A stretch of DNA of 49,315 nt from Desulfobulbaceae bacterium UBA2273 (lineage in GTDB: Bacteria; Desulfobacterota; Desulfobulbia; Desulfobulbales; Desulfurivibrionaceae): NCBI GenBank assembly GCA_002347095.1, contig DDWZ01000010.1, forward strand, positions 1 to 49,315, given 5' to 3'. Shown in pieces: positions 1-7,274 of the stretch (the first letter of the stretch is position 1; every line of letters starts with the position of its first letter). The translations under genes were made by a program, and so were the position numbers. The notes under the pieces were generated by a model that saw only the letters and a program-made list of their open reading frames with translations, was not told where the DNA came from and did no database searches.

Positions 1-1590
1 TACACAATCCTTTTTACACCCTCTTTACCTCCCGAAGATTGGACACTAATCGAGGGCTTTAAATTTTCTGTAGAGGAACTAGCTGCTCATGCAGGTATTA
101 CCGAAGAGACTGCGGATGCGGTTGTCAAGGCCTTCGCTGTTCCGCAAGGCGAAATAAACACTGAATTTCAGTCGCTTAGTGATTTCAATATTGCTAACGC
201 ATTTCCACTAATCCCAACCAGCACAGGCTCATTCCTTCTATTTCAGCAATATAATATCCTCGAAGCCCTTTATGAGTCACCGTACTATTGGATGACCTCC
301 GACAAAGCGTATTGGGGCACAGCAACCAAAAACCGAGGACTATTTACCGAGGAGTTCTGTAAGCAACGCCTATCGCAAGTATTCGGCAACAAACACGTTT
401 TTGCAAATGTCGAAATTTACGAATCTAAAGGAAAACGTATCGGCGAGATTGATGTCCTCGTCGTCTTTGGTAACCGGTCAATTTTGTTGCAAGCAAAATC
501 CAAAAAGCTGACACTTGAAGCTCGAAAAGGAAATGATCTGCAGATTAAGGACGACTTCAAGAAGAGCGTTCAAGATGCCTATGACCAAGGACTTATCTGT
601 GCAAAAGCACTTGGCAATACCCAATACAAATTTGTTCCCAAAGATGGGAGCCCGATCAATCTGTCCGCATTCAAAGAGATTTACATCGTTTGCGTGGTGT
701 CGGATCACTATCCTGCTCTTGCGTTCCAGGCAAGGCAGTTCCTAAAGTTTGAAACAACGGACCAAATAGCGCCGCCCTTCGTGATGGATATATTCACGCT
801 CGATGCGCTAACTGAAATGGTTTCTACTCCTTTACAACTGCTGAGCTATGTTAACCGTCGCACGCGATATACAGGACGCCTTATGGCAACAAACGAGCTC
901 ACAGTTCTCTCGTACCATCTCAAATACAATCTCTGGTTACAGGACCGATATGACATGATCACGCTTGAGGATAACTTTTCAATAGACCTCGATGCGGCAA
1001 TGATGGTTCGACGAGAAGGGTTTTCTGGAAAAGCAACTCCCGACGGTGTTTTGACTCGGCTTTCTAAGCTTTCACTGGGTAGATTAATAACATCGATTGA
1101 GCGAGAGCCTCATCCTGCCACTATTGCGTTGGGCTTCATGTTGCTTACTATCGGTGAAGATTCAGTTCGCAATATTAGTAGTGGCATAGACAAAATCGTT
1201 GGTGAAGCACAAAAGGATGGCCAACATCATGACTTCACAGTCGCCGTGGGTGAGTCCGATACTGGCTTCACGGTTCACTGCAATGACTATCCAAAAGAAA
1301 TTTCTATGGCACGTCTCCGAGATTATTGTCAAAGACGTATGTACAAGCAGAAGGCAGGCACTTGGTTCGGCGTCTGCCTGTCACCTTATGATGGAGAACT
1401 AAGGTTTGTTGTAAACCTACAAAACAAGTGGCAGTACGATAAGGCTATGGAGGCCGCAACCCGACGAATGGCTGCACCGAGCAAAATGGCAGATATTCTC
1501 AAAAAATCACGAAAGAAACGCAAGCCTGGAAGAAACGATCCTTGCTCCTGCGGAAGTGGGAAAAAGTACAAGAAATGCTGCTTGCCATAG
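1..1590 (+). CDS. SEC-C motif protein with a PD-(D/E)XK nuclease-like domain (5' end cut by the window)
   Basis: The frame is open from base 1, so the gene begins left of the window; at least 529 residues are visible. The first internal Met codon is at 292, but the coding-like sequence before it is continuous. In the middle, residues encoded around 445-520 read GEIDVLVVFGN then ILLQAKSKK, an acidic residue followed by QxK that resembles the PD-(D/E)XK restriction-endonuclease fold. The C-terminus is a SEC-C zinc motif (DPCSCGSGKKYKKCC), as at the end of SecA and of many stand-alone proteins. An attC-like site follows within 100 bp, so this is probably an integron cassette gene. A defence or DNA-processing role is inference; no function is proven. 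Confidence 0.75.
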   Translation, partial: YTILFTPSLPPEDWTLIEGFKFSVEELAAHAGITEETADAVVKAFAVPQGEINTEFQSLSDFNIANAFPLIPTSTGSFLLFQQYNILEALYESPYYWMTSDKAYWGTATKNRGLFTEEFCKQRLSQVFGNKHVFANVEIYESKGKRIGEIDVLVVFGNRSILLQAKSKKLTLEARKGNDLQIKDDFKKSVQDAYDQGLICAKALGNTQYKFVPKDGSPINLSAFKEIYIVCVVSDHYPALAFQARQFLKFETTDQIAPPFVMDIFTLDALTEMVSTPLQLLSYVNRRTRYTGRLMATNELTVLSYHLKYNLWLQDRYDMITLEDNFSIDLDAAMMVRREGFSGKATPDGVLTRLSKLSLGRLITSIEREPHPATIALGFMLLTIGEDSVRNISSGIDKIVGEAQKDGQHHDFTVAVGESDTGFTVHCNDYPKEISMARLRDYCQRRMYKQKAGTWFGVCLSPYDGELRFVVNLQNKWQYDKAMEAATRRMAAPSKMADILKKSRKKRKPGRNDPCSCGSGKKYKKCCLP

Positions 1591-1686
1591 GCCTCGTAAT
1601 ACTGGAGAAAAGACCAGATGTAAGGTCAAAACACAAGAGATAAAAGGGCCATATAATTTCAAGGAATAAGTATTTAATACAAATAG

Positions 1687-1734
1687 TTCCAACAATAAAA
1701 TGCACCGGATAAACCGGTGATTTTCACGTTGGGC
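1687..1734 (+). other. attC-like integron recombination site A
   Basis: Left core TTCCAAC (1687-1693) and right core GTTGGGC (1728-1734; consensus GTTRRRY) bracket a short stem. AAAATGCACCGG (1697-1708) pairs with CCGGTGATTTT (1714-1724), leaving one unpaired G, the extrahelical base typical of attC. At 48 bp it is shorter than most described attC sites, but its right core is the exact reverse complement of the left core of the next site. If real, the cassette carrying the SEC-C gene should begin with G/TTGGAA left of the window. Confidence 0.6.
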
Positions 1735-2251
1735 GTCATGCCGGCTCGCCATTTTTTACCAAAGGGGAACATAAATGGAACGTGATAGCCAGCAAACCCT
1801 CCTCGCGCAGCAACTTGAACATGACCGACAGATGAGGGTCTCTGACCGCCTTCACGATCTCATTGGACAGGGAGCGAAAGGATTGGCTTTTTTGAATGGA
1901 GGTGCGGTTGTAGCTATGCTCGCCTTCATTCAAGCTCTGGTCGACAAGCCCGTGTACTGCTGTTTCAAATCCTATGCACTTAGCGCATTGTCATTTTTCC
2001 TCTTGGGAGCATTTTCTTCCGCCATCGTATTTTTCTTTCATTACAAGGCCATTCGTGACGCTTACACAAATGCTAATCCTAACGGCTGGGAAACTTTGCA
2101 CAAAATTGTTTGGGGGATTCTTATTTTCTCTACCGCTTGCGCGTTCATTGGCGGTGGTTTAGTAGCCGTCGGCATATATGTCGCTGTCTAAAACGCCCAA
2201 CCCATCAGTCGAGAGGGACTGCGCAAAAGCGCGCAGCCCCTCACTTTTACG
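1729..2251 (+). mobile_element. Integron gene cassette 1
   Basis: The unit runs from the T after the G/TT crossover point in GTTGGGC (1728-1734) to the G of GTTATAA (2251). In an excised circle its ends would join as GCCCAAC...G/TTGGGC, a perfectly complementary pair of cores, which is the signature of an integron cassette. It carries one gene (1775-2191) read toward its attC, with only 3 bp between the stop codon and the attC. No integrase is visible; it would lie to the left. Confidence 0.8.
1775..2191 (+). CDS. Small multi-span membrane protein in an integron cassette
   Basis: A 138-residue protein with a polar, charged N-terminus (about residues 1-35, possibly helical) and three hydrophobic stretches at about 36-55, 64-90 and 108-136, so it is probably an inner-membrane protein with three helices. 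A GGGGAA ribosome site lies 7 bases before the ATG. I do not recognise a family. Being the only gene in its cassette it must act alone or with a chromosomal partner. Small membrane proteins are frequent among integron cassettes, and some such proteins are toxins or abortive-infection effectors, but nothing here shows that. Confidence 0.75.
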   Translation: MERDSQQTLLAQQLEHDRQMRVSDRLHDLIGQGAKGLAFLNGGAVVAMLAFIQALVDKPVYCCFKSYALSALSFFLLGAFSSAIVFFFHYKAIRDAYTNANPNGWETLHKIVWGILIFSTACAFIGGGLVAVGIYVAV

Positions 2252-2257
2252 TTATAA
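2195..2257 (+). other. attC integron recombination site B
   Basis: Left core GCCCAAC (2195-2201; fits RYYYAAC) and right core GTTATAA (2251-2257). The interior folds on itself around AAAA (2225-2228): GGGACTGCGC pairs with GCGCAGCCCC with an unpaired A. GCCCAAC is the exact reverse complement of the GTTGGGC that opens this cassette. The total length of 63 bp is normal for attC. Confidence 0.82.
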
Positions 2258-2820
2258 ATAAAAACAATGACACCTGCACAACTAAAAGAGGTAGTAATTG
2301 AGTCACTCTCAAAATTATGTGAAAATGATTATCTATTAATTGAAAGTTCTGTCAAAGAAGAATGTATCAATCACAAATTCGCTCAATATATCGAGTATAT
2401 TACTAAACAATCATTACCTCATATTGATGTTGATGTTGATGTTGAATATAATAAGTATGAACATGATCCAAAAAAAATGATGGGGCAAACCCCTATCCGC
2501 CCAGACATAATAGTCCACAAAAGACAAAGCGGTAACTCAAACAACTATTTGGCTATTGAAGCAAAAAAAGAGTATTCAAGCAAACACGACAAAGAAAAAA
2601 TAGAACACCTAGTTCTATCAGAAAATTTTAATTACTCTCTAGGTTGCCTTGTATCTTATCAACCAGATAGAGAGTATCTAATAATTCAATTTCTTGTGCC
2701 TAGTTCAAATGATTGGGAAAAATTGAAATACAGAAAACAACCATTTGAAATATTATAATTTTTTATAACCACCAGCTCCACTCGGACCCCGCAAACAGCG
2801 CGGGTCCGGTGAGCCGGACG
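2252..2820 (+). mobile_element. Integron gene cassette 2
   Basis: It begins with TTATAA after the crossover in GTTATAA and ends at the G of GTTAGAC (2820). Its attC left core TTATAAC (2763-2769) is the exact reverse complement of its own opening GTTATAA. The cassette is strikingly AT-rich compared with the chromosome to the right, evidence of foreign origin. Confidence 0.82.
2267..2758 (+). CDS. PD-(D/E)XK-like nuclease-fold protein in an integron cassette
   Basis: A 163-residue soluble protein rich in Lys, Asn, Ile and Glu with very low GC codons. Residues about 83-106 read RPDIIVH, then LAIEAKKE about 15 residues later: an Asp at the end of one strand and ExK in the next, the usual core of the PD-(D/E)XK fold. 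An acidic-helix N-terminus precedes it and a strand-like YLIIQFLV lies near the end. The ATG at 2267 sits 15 bp into the cassette, and no strong ribosome site is visible. The stop codon falls 4 bp before attC site C. A restriction or anti-phage nuclease is plausible, but no target domain is recognisable. Confidence 0.7.
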   Translation: MTPAQLKEVVIESLSKLCENDYLLIESSVKEECINHKFAQYIEYITKQSLPHIDVDVDVEYNKYEHDPKKMMGQTPIRPDIIVHKRQSGNSNNYLAIEAKKEYSSKHDKEKIEHLVLSENFNYSLGCLVSYQPDREYLIIQFLVPSSNDWEKLKYRKQPFEIL

Positions 2821-2826
2821 TTAGAC
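2763..2826 (+). other. attC integron recombination site C, last in the array
   Basis: Left core TTATAAC (2763-2769), right core GTTAGAC (2820-2826, fits GTTRRRY). The inner arms CGGACCC and GGGTCCG flank CGCAAACAGCG, with unpaired bases as in true attC sites. No GTCTAAC partner, which a third cassette opening with TTAGAC would need, was found by eye up to 3800, so the array seems to end here or the last cassette is decayed. Confidence 0.82.
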
Positions 2827-2904
2827 AGCAGAGGCATCGATTGGTATTGGAGGTTGCCGCCAGTTATCATGCCACCCGCGACAGTGGCTGAAGTTCGATG
2901 GGAA

Positions 2905-3570
2905 TCAGCAATTCGCATAGAGCATATACTCTTCACCGCCGATAATATAGCCGTTCTTGGGCAGAAACGCATTATCGAGAATGTGGGAGTGGACCGGATT
3001 GTAATAGATGACGGCAATCTCCCGTGGTTTTCTTTGCAGCGATTTCTTTATATTTTTCACAACCGCTTCAAGAACAACATCGTCAAAGGGATTGAAGAAG
3101 AAAAACACATTCTGATCGTCCTTGATCTCGTAATGGGTGACATCCCCCTCGATCACCGAGATATCCAATCGCGATCCGGTTGCCTGCTCCACGATCTTGA
3201 TATTATTGTGCGCTATGGCGCAGAGTTCCGGGGAAAATTCAATCCCCACCGCCTTTTTTATCCCCCGCAACACCGCAAGCAGCAAGACCCGCCCTTTGCC
3301 GCAGCCGAAATCCACCAGCACACTTTCCGGCGGGAGCGGCACCCTCTCCAGCAACCGATTGAACGACAGGGCCATGGTCGGCTGATAAAACGAGCCGTGC
3401 TCCTTGTTCTCCCCGGTGACGGTGAGATCGTGCAGGCTGATTTTATTCCTCGTGTCGGTCTTGTATTTGAAGTCAAAATGGAAATCGACCATCCTGTTAA
3501 AGATGATGCTCAGGGTGCGGACGAGTCCTTTTTCTTGTATATGCAGCCAGATATTTGTCAGCAGATCCAT
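2905..3570 (-). CDS. Class I SAM-dependent methyltransferase
   Basis: A 221-residue protein. LVDFGCGKGRVLLLA at about residues 85-100 is a clear SAM-binding motif I (E/DxGxGxG), followed by AVGIEFSPEL, whose acidic residue would bind the ribose. The N-terminal 60 residues are basic and helical. No substrate motif is evident. It points against the direction of the neighbouring integron cassettes and lies between the last attC and a MITE, so it may be a cassette in reverse orientation or a chromosomal gene at the array edge. There is no strong ribosome site at the ATG (3568-3570). Confidence 0.75.
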   Translation of the reverse strand: MDLLTNIWLHIQEKGLVRTLSIIFNRMVDFHFDFKYKTDTRNKISLHDLTVTGENKEHGSFYQPTMALSFNRLLERVPLPPESVLVDFGCGKGRVLLLAVLRGIKKAVGIEFSPELCAIAHNNIKIVEQATGSRLDISVIEGDVTHYEIKDDQNVFFFFNPFDDVVLEAVVKNIKKSLQRKPREIAVIYYNPVHSHILDNAFLPKNGYIIGGEEYMLYANC

Positions 3571-3597
3571 TGAGTTCCCTTACAAATTAATTGTTTT

Positions 3598-3783
3598 CCT
3601 GATTAGCGTTAATCTTCCGCAAATTCCCTCGCCCTCGAGGGAGAGGGTCAGGGAGAGGGTGAACAGCCGCCGTGTACCCCCTCTCCCCAGCCCTCTCCCC
3701 CACCAAAACGGGGGAGAGGGAGCATTTCGTAGGGGCTCTCCGATGTACAAATTACGTCTTGCGGAAGATTAGCGCTAATCAGG
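3598..3783. mobile_element. 186-bp MITE-like element with terminal inverted repeats and target duplication
   Basis: The ends, 3598-3622 and 3759-3783, are 25-bp inverted repeats with one mismatch; each starts CCTGATTAGCG when read inward. The direct repeat ATTGTTTT lies immediately outside on both sides (3590-3597 and 3784-3791), an 8-bp target-site duplication. The interior is a second set of palindromes built from CCCTCTCCC / GGGAGAGGG blocks. There is no coding capacity, so it must have moved with a transposase supplied in trans. Confidence 0.85.
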
Positions 3784-3806
3784 ATTGTTTTCTACTGACC
3801 CGGCGG

Positions 3807-5138
3807 TTATCGCCGCCCCAGCCGGACCAACCCGGAGATATGCGCGCCGATTTCGCGCAGGCGAGCCAGCACCGCATCCTCGTCCATGGTGAGCAGTTTC
3901 CGATCCCGCATCACCACCCGGCCGTTGATCACCGAATGCGCCACATCCGCGCCGGTGGCCGCATAGACCAAATGCGAGGGGATGTTGTACATCGGGGTCA
4001 GATGCGGCTTGTTCATATCCAGCACGATGAGATCCGCCTTTTTCCCCACCTCCAGGCTGCCGATCAGGCTTTCCGCCCCCAGCAGCTTGGCGCCGCCCAG
4101 GGTGGCCATGCGCAGAGTGGTTTCGGCGCTCATCACCGTGGGGTCGAGGCGATGCACCTTGTGCAGCTTGGCCGCAGTGTCCATCTCGCCGAACATATCC
4201 ACATCGTTGTTGCTGGCCGCGCCGTCGGTGCCCAACCCCACCGTGACCCCGGCCGCCAGCAGCTCCGGGATCGGCGCCACGCCCGAAGCAAGTTTCATGT
4301 TGCTTTCCGGGCAATGGGCCACCTTAACGCCCCGCTGGGCAAGGAGGTCGATCTCCGGTTCGGTCAGCACCACGCAATGGTCCGCCACCACCTGACTGTC
4401 GAGAATCCCCAGGGCATCCAGGTGCATGACCGGGGTGTGCCCGTATTTGGCCCGGCACCCCTCCACCTCGTCCCTGGTTTCGGAGAGATGGATCACATAG
4501 GCGGCTCCGTGCTTTTCCGCCACGGTCTTGAGCCGTTTGAGCAGATCCGGGGAGCAGGTGTACACGGCATGCGGGTCAACGGTAATGGAGATGAGCGGAT
4601 GATTGCGATATTGAGCCATCAGCTCTTCCAGGTACACGATGCCGTTTTCCGGCGCGCCGTAGTTGGGCGAGGGAAAATCGTACAGCACCTCGCCCAGCCA
4701 GCCGCGCATCCCGGAATCCGCCGTGGCCCGGGCAACTTCCTTAGCAAAGAGATACATGTCGCAGAAGCTGGTGGTGCCGGACTTGATCATCTCGGCCATG
4801 GAGAGCAGCGAAGAGTGGTAGACCATCTCGGCATCGAGGTTCCCCTCCACCGGAAAGATGTACTCGGTGAGCCAGGTCATCAGGGGCAGGTCATCGGCCA
4901 GCCCGCGAAAGCAGGCCATGGCCGCGTGGGTGTGGCTGTTGACCAACCCCGGCATGACCAGGCCGTGGGGCTGGACGAGCTGCTCCGCGCTGGGATACTT
5001 GCCCAACAGGGCTGCCCGCTCCCCCACCTCGACAATGGTGTCTCCGGCAATGGCCACGGCGCCGTCTTCGATCACGGTGTTGCTCTGGTCCAGGGTCAGA
5101 ATCTGGCCGCAGACCAGCAGAGTTGCTTTGGCGTTCAT
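3807..5138 (-). CDS. mtaD: 5-methylthioadenosine/S-adenosylhomocysteine deaminase
   Basis: A 443-residue amidohydrolase that deaminates methylthioadenosine and S-adenosylhomocysteine to the inosyl forms. Metal ligands are visible in order: NSHTH near residue 66, HLSET in the middle, VADHCV, and LGTDGAASNND with the catalytic Asp. The start at ATG 5138 is preceded by AGAGAGGA; the frame is open further upstream but that part overlaps the next gene. It lies 10 bp downstream of a purine nucleoside phosphorylase gene on the same strand, a two-gene salvage unit: deaminate, then cleave the nucleoside by phosphorolysis. Confidence 0.92.
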   Translation of the reverse strand: MNAKATLLVCGQILTLDQSNTVIEDGAVAIAGDTIVEVGERAALLGKYPSAEQLVQPHGLVMPGLVNSHTHAAMACFRGLADDLPLMTWLTEYIFPVEGNLDAEMVYHSSLLSMAEMIKSGTTSFCDMYLFAKEVARATADSGMRGWLGEVLYDFPSPNYGAPENGIVYLEELMAQYRNHPLISITVDPHAVYTCSPDLLKRLKTVAEKHGAAYVIHLSETRDEVEGCRAKYGHTPVMHLDALGILDSQVVADHCVVLTEPEIDLLAQRGVKVAHCPESNMKLASGVAPIPELLAAGVTVGLGTDGAASNNDVDMFGEMDTAAKLHKVHRLDPTVMSAETTLRMATLGGAKLLGAESLIGSLEVGKKADLIVLDMNKPHLTPMYNIPSHLVYAATGADVAHSVINGRVVMRDRKLLTMDEDAVLARLREIGAHISGLVRLGRR

Positions 5139-5148
5139 GAAGTCCTCT

Positions 5149-5973
5149 CTAAATCTCTGGCAGGAGAGCAAGAAGCAGCCGCGACAAGCGGTCCTCCGCT
5201 CTTTTGGTTTCCTCGATGATCTCTTCCAGGATGATGGGCTTGAGGTTGTCAGGATCATTAACGTTTGCCACCACCGATAGCCCCAAGACACGCATCCCGG
5301 CATGGATGGCCACGATCACCTCGGGCACGGTGGACATGCCCACACCGTCGGCGCCGCATTGCCTAAGATAGCGGGTTTCCGCCGGGGTTTCCAAGCTGGG
5401 TCCGGGGATGGCCACATAGACACCGGTGGCAACCTGGCCGATCTGCTCCCTGGCCGCGCAGGCCAGAGTTGTCTCGATCAAGCTCCGGTCATAGGGAGCG
5501 GAAAGATCTGGGAAGCGCGGACCCCAGGCGTCAACATTGGGACCGCGCAGGGGATTGTCCGGGATGAAGTTCAGATGATCGCGCACCACCATCACGGTGC
5601 CGGCAGCGAAGGCCGGGTTGAGGCCGCCTGCCGAGTTGGAGACAATAAGGGTTTTCGCCCCAAGCAGGGCGAGAACCCGGATCGGCATGGTCAACTCACG
5701 GGCCGAATACCCCTCGTAATAATGAAACCTGCCCTGCAGCACGGCCACCGGCCTGTCGCAGAGCCTGCCGAGGATGAGATTGCCGGCATGGCTGGCCACG
5801 GTTGCCTTGGGAAAATTGGGAATCCCGGCATAGGGCAGGACAAGCGGCGATTCGATCTGTTCTCCCAGGCCGCTCAGGCCGGTGCCGAGCACCAGGACAA
5901 TCTCCGGCGGTTCCACCATCTTTTCCCGTAAAAAACCGACAGCCTCATCAACCCTCTGTTTGAAATTTTCCAT
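5149..5973 (-). CDS. Purine nucleoside phosphorylase (PNP/MTAP family)
   Basis: A 274-residue trimeric-type nucleoside phosphorylase. Phosphate and base site motifs are visible: LVLGTGLSGLG near the N-terminus, SHAGN, GRFHYYEGY, SNSAGGLN, and GPSLETPAETRYL followed by GADGVGMST. The frame extends to a GTG at 6021, but homologues normally start close to the ATG at 5973 (MENFKQRV). It is first of two genes with mtaD. Together they suggest methylthioadenosine removal through methylthioinosine or general purine salvage; the true substrate cannot be read from sequence alone. Confidence 0.88.
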   Translation of the reverse strand: MENFKQRVDEAVGFLREKMVEPPEIVLVLGTGLSGLGEQIESPLVLPYAGIPNFPKATVASHAGNLILGRLCDRPVAVLQGRFHYYEGYSARELTMPIRVLALLGAKTLIVSNSAGGLNPAFAAGTVMVVRDHLNFIPDNPLRGPNVDAWGPRFPDLSAPYDRSLIETTLACAAREQIGQVATGVYVAIPGPSLETPAETRYLRQCGADGVGMSTVPEVIVAIHAGMRVLGLSVVANVNDPDNLKPIILEEIIEETKRAEDRLSRLLLALLPEI

Positions 5974-6078
5974 CACACCTGCCTTGCTGTCTGATCCCGG
6001 AATCAGCGAAACATTCGACACACAATACAGCCACGGCGGAAATCCGCATCATGGCCAACAGCTCTTGAAAACCGTTGT

Positions 6079-7158
6079 TTACCCGATTGAAACGGAGATG
6101 GGAAGGCGGATGGTGAAGGTCGTGCCCCGGCCGGGCGTGGATGCAAAGGAGAGGCTGCCGCCATGGGTTTCTTCGATGATCTGCTTGCAGGAGATAAGAC
6201 CGATCCCATTGCCGTCGCCCTTGGTGGTAAAATGGGGCTGGAAGATTTTTTCCCGGACCTCATCGGAAATACCATGCCCCTGGTCGATGATCTTGACCAC
6301 TGCCTGGTCCGCCTCGCGGGAAAGGGCAATGGTAATAAGCCCCCCGGCCTCGCTGGCCTGGGCGGCATTGACCACCAGATTTGAAAGCACCCGGCAGAGA
6401 CCGAGGGAAGAAAAAGGGAATTCCGGCAGACTGCCTGTCACCTCGATCCGAATTCCACGACCGCCAATGTCCGGATGGACCATCCAGGCCGATTCCAGAA
6501 GATCAGCGATCACCTTGTCCAGGGAGTCGGTATGGATCGGGGTGGCGACCTGGCGCCGCCGGGCCTGAGCCAGGGCATTTTCCATGAGCACGAGCAGATC
6601 CCCCCGCGCCTTGACCATGCAGGCAAGATATCTGTTCCCGGCAAGTCCGGGCACGGTTTTCTCCAAAATCTCCAGGAGATGAAAGGGAGTAAGCAGGTTC
6701 TTCATATCATGGACCATGATATTGATCTGCTCATAATCATGTCCGAGAATGTGAAGATCGCGGCGAACCCGCTGGCTCAGGGTACGCATCATGGCGACCA
6801 GCGATTTCGGCTGCCGGGAGAAATACTCATGGAACACTGCCAGGGGAACCTGCAGAAGCAGGGATTCTTCCAGAGTCGCGACGCTGGCGGAACGGGGTTG
6901 GTTTTCGATGATGGCCATTTCGCCGAAATAGTCGCCGGGCTTGATGACATCAATCACCCGGTTGCCGCGAAAAATCTTGACCATGCCCCGCAGGACGAGA
7001 TACATATCCTGCCCGGGCTCGCCCTCATGGAAGAGAATCTCTCCCTTGGCTACCTGCACCTCCCTGGCCTTTTCCAGAAAAGCCGCAAGCTCTTCATCGG
7101 AAAAGAAATGGAACAGGTCTATCGTGCGCAAAAAATGCAGGAGTTCGGTTGGATTCAC
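6079..7158 (-). CDS. Histidine kinase with N-terminal cyclic-nucleotide-binding domain
   Basis: A 359-residue soluble protein. Residues about 10-130 are a cNMP-binding (Crp/CAP_ED) fold: GEILFHEGEPGQDMYLVLRGMVKI, then GDYFGEMAII and PRSASV, close to the PRSAT phosphate cassette. The kinase half has an H-box VHDMKNLLTP near residue 160, an N-box SNLVVNAAQAS, then DQGHGIS and GNGIGL ATP-lid motifs ending near 355. No membrane segment is present. The start is GTG with GAGGG upstream. No response regulator is adjacent, so its partner lies elsewhere. The PRSA-containing cassette could bind cAMP or cGMP or have lost ligand; this is not decidable here. Confidence 0.88.
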   Translation of the reverse strand: MNPTELLHFLRTIDLFHFFSDEELAAFLEKAREVQVAKGEILFHEGEPGQDMYLVLRGMVKIFRGNRVIDVIKPGDYFGEMAIIENQPRSASVATLEESLLLQVPLAVFHEYFSRQPKSLVAMMRTLSQRVRRDLHILGHDYEQINIMVHDMKNLLTPFHLLEILEKTVPGLAGNRYLACMVKARGDLLVLMENALAQARRRQVATPIHTDSLDKVIADLLESAWMVHPDIGGRGIRIEVTGSLPEFPFSSLGLCRVLSNLVVNAAQASEAGGLITIALSREADQAVVKIIDQGHGISDEVREKIFQPHFTTKGDGNGIGLISCKQIIEETHGGSLSFASTPGRGTTFTIRLPISVSIG

Positions 7159-7274
7159 TGCACCCTCGTTCAGTTGACTTCCAACTGCTTTTTTTCAACG
7201 ACCACTCATCTATCCGTCTCACTATAGCAGAGAAAAGACGCGTCTCCCTTGAAAAAACCGCTTCCCCTGAAAAA

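Noticed and set aside
2809..3573. 254-codon plus-strand frame after the last attC, as a possible third cassette gene
   Set aside because: It is opposite a methyltransferase with a clear SAM motif; codon and residue make-up are of the shadow type.
3598..3622. GCGTTAATC as a further attC core
   Set aside because: It is part of the MITE end, repeated inverted at 3759-3783, and lacks an attC-type partner core.
3672..5219. Long plus-strand open frame opposite mtaD
   Set aside because: It is the antisense shadow of a GC-rich real gene; composition is Gly/His/Arg/Gln-rich and no family fits.
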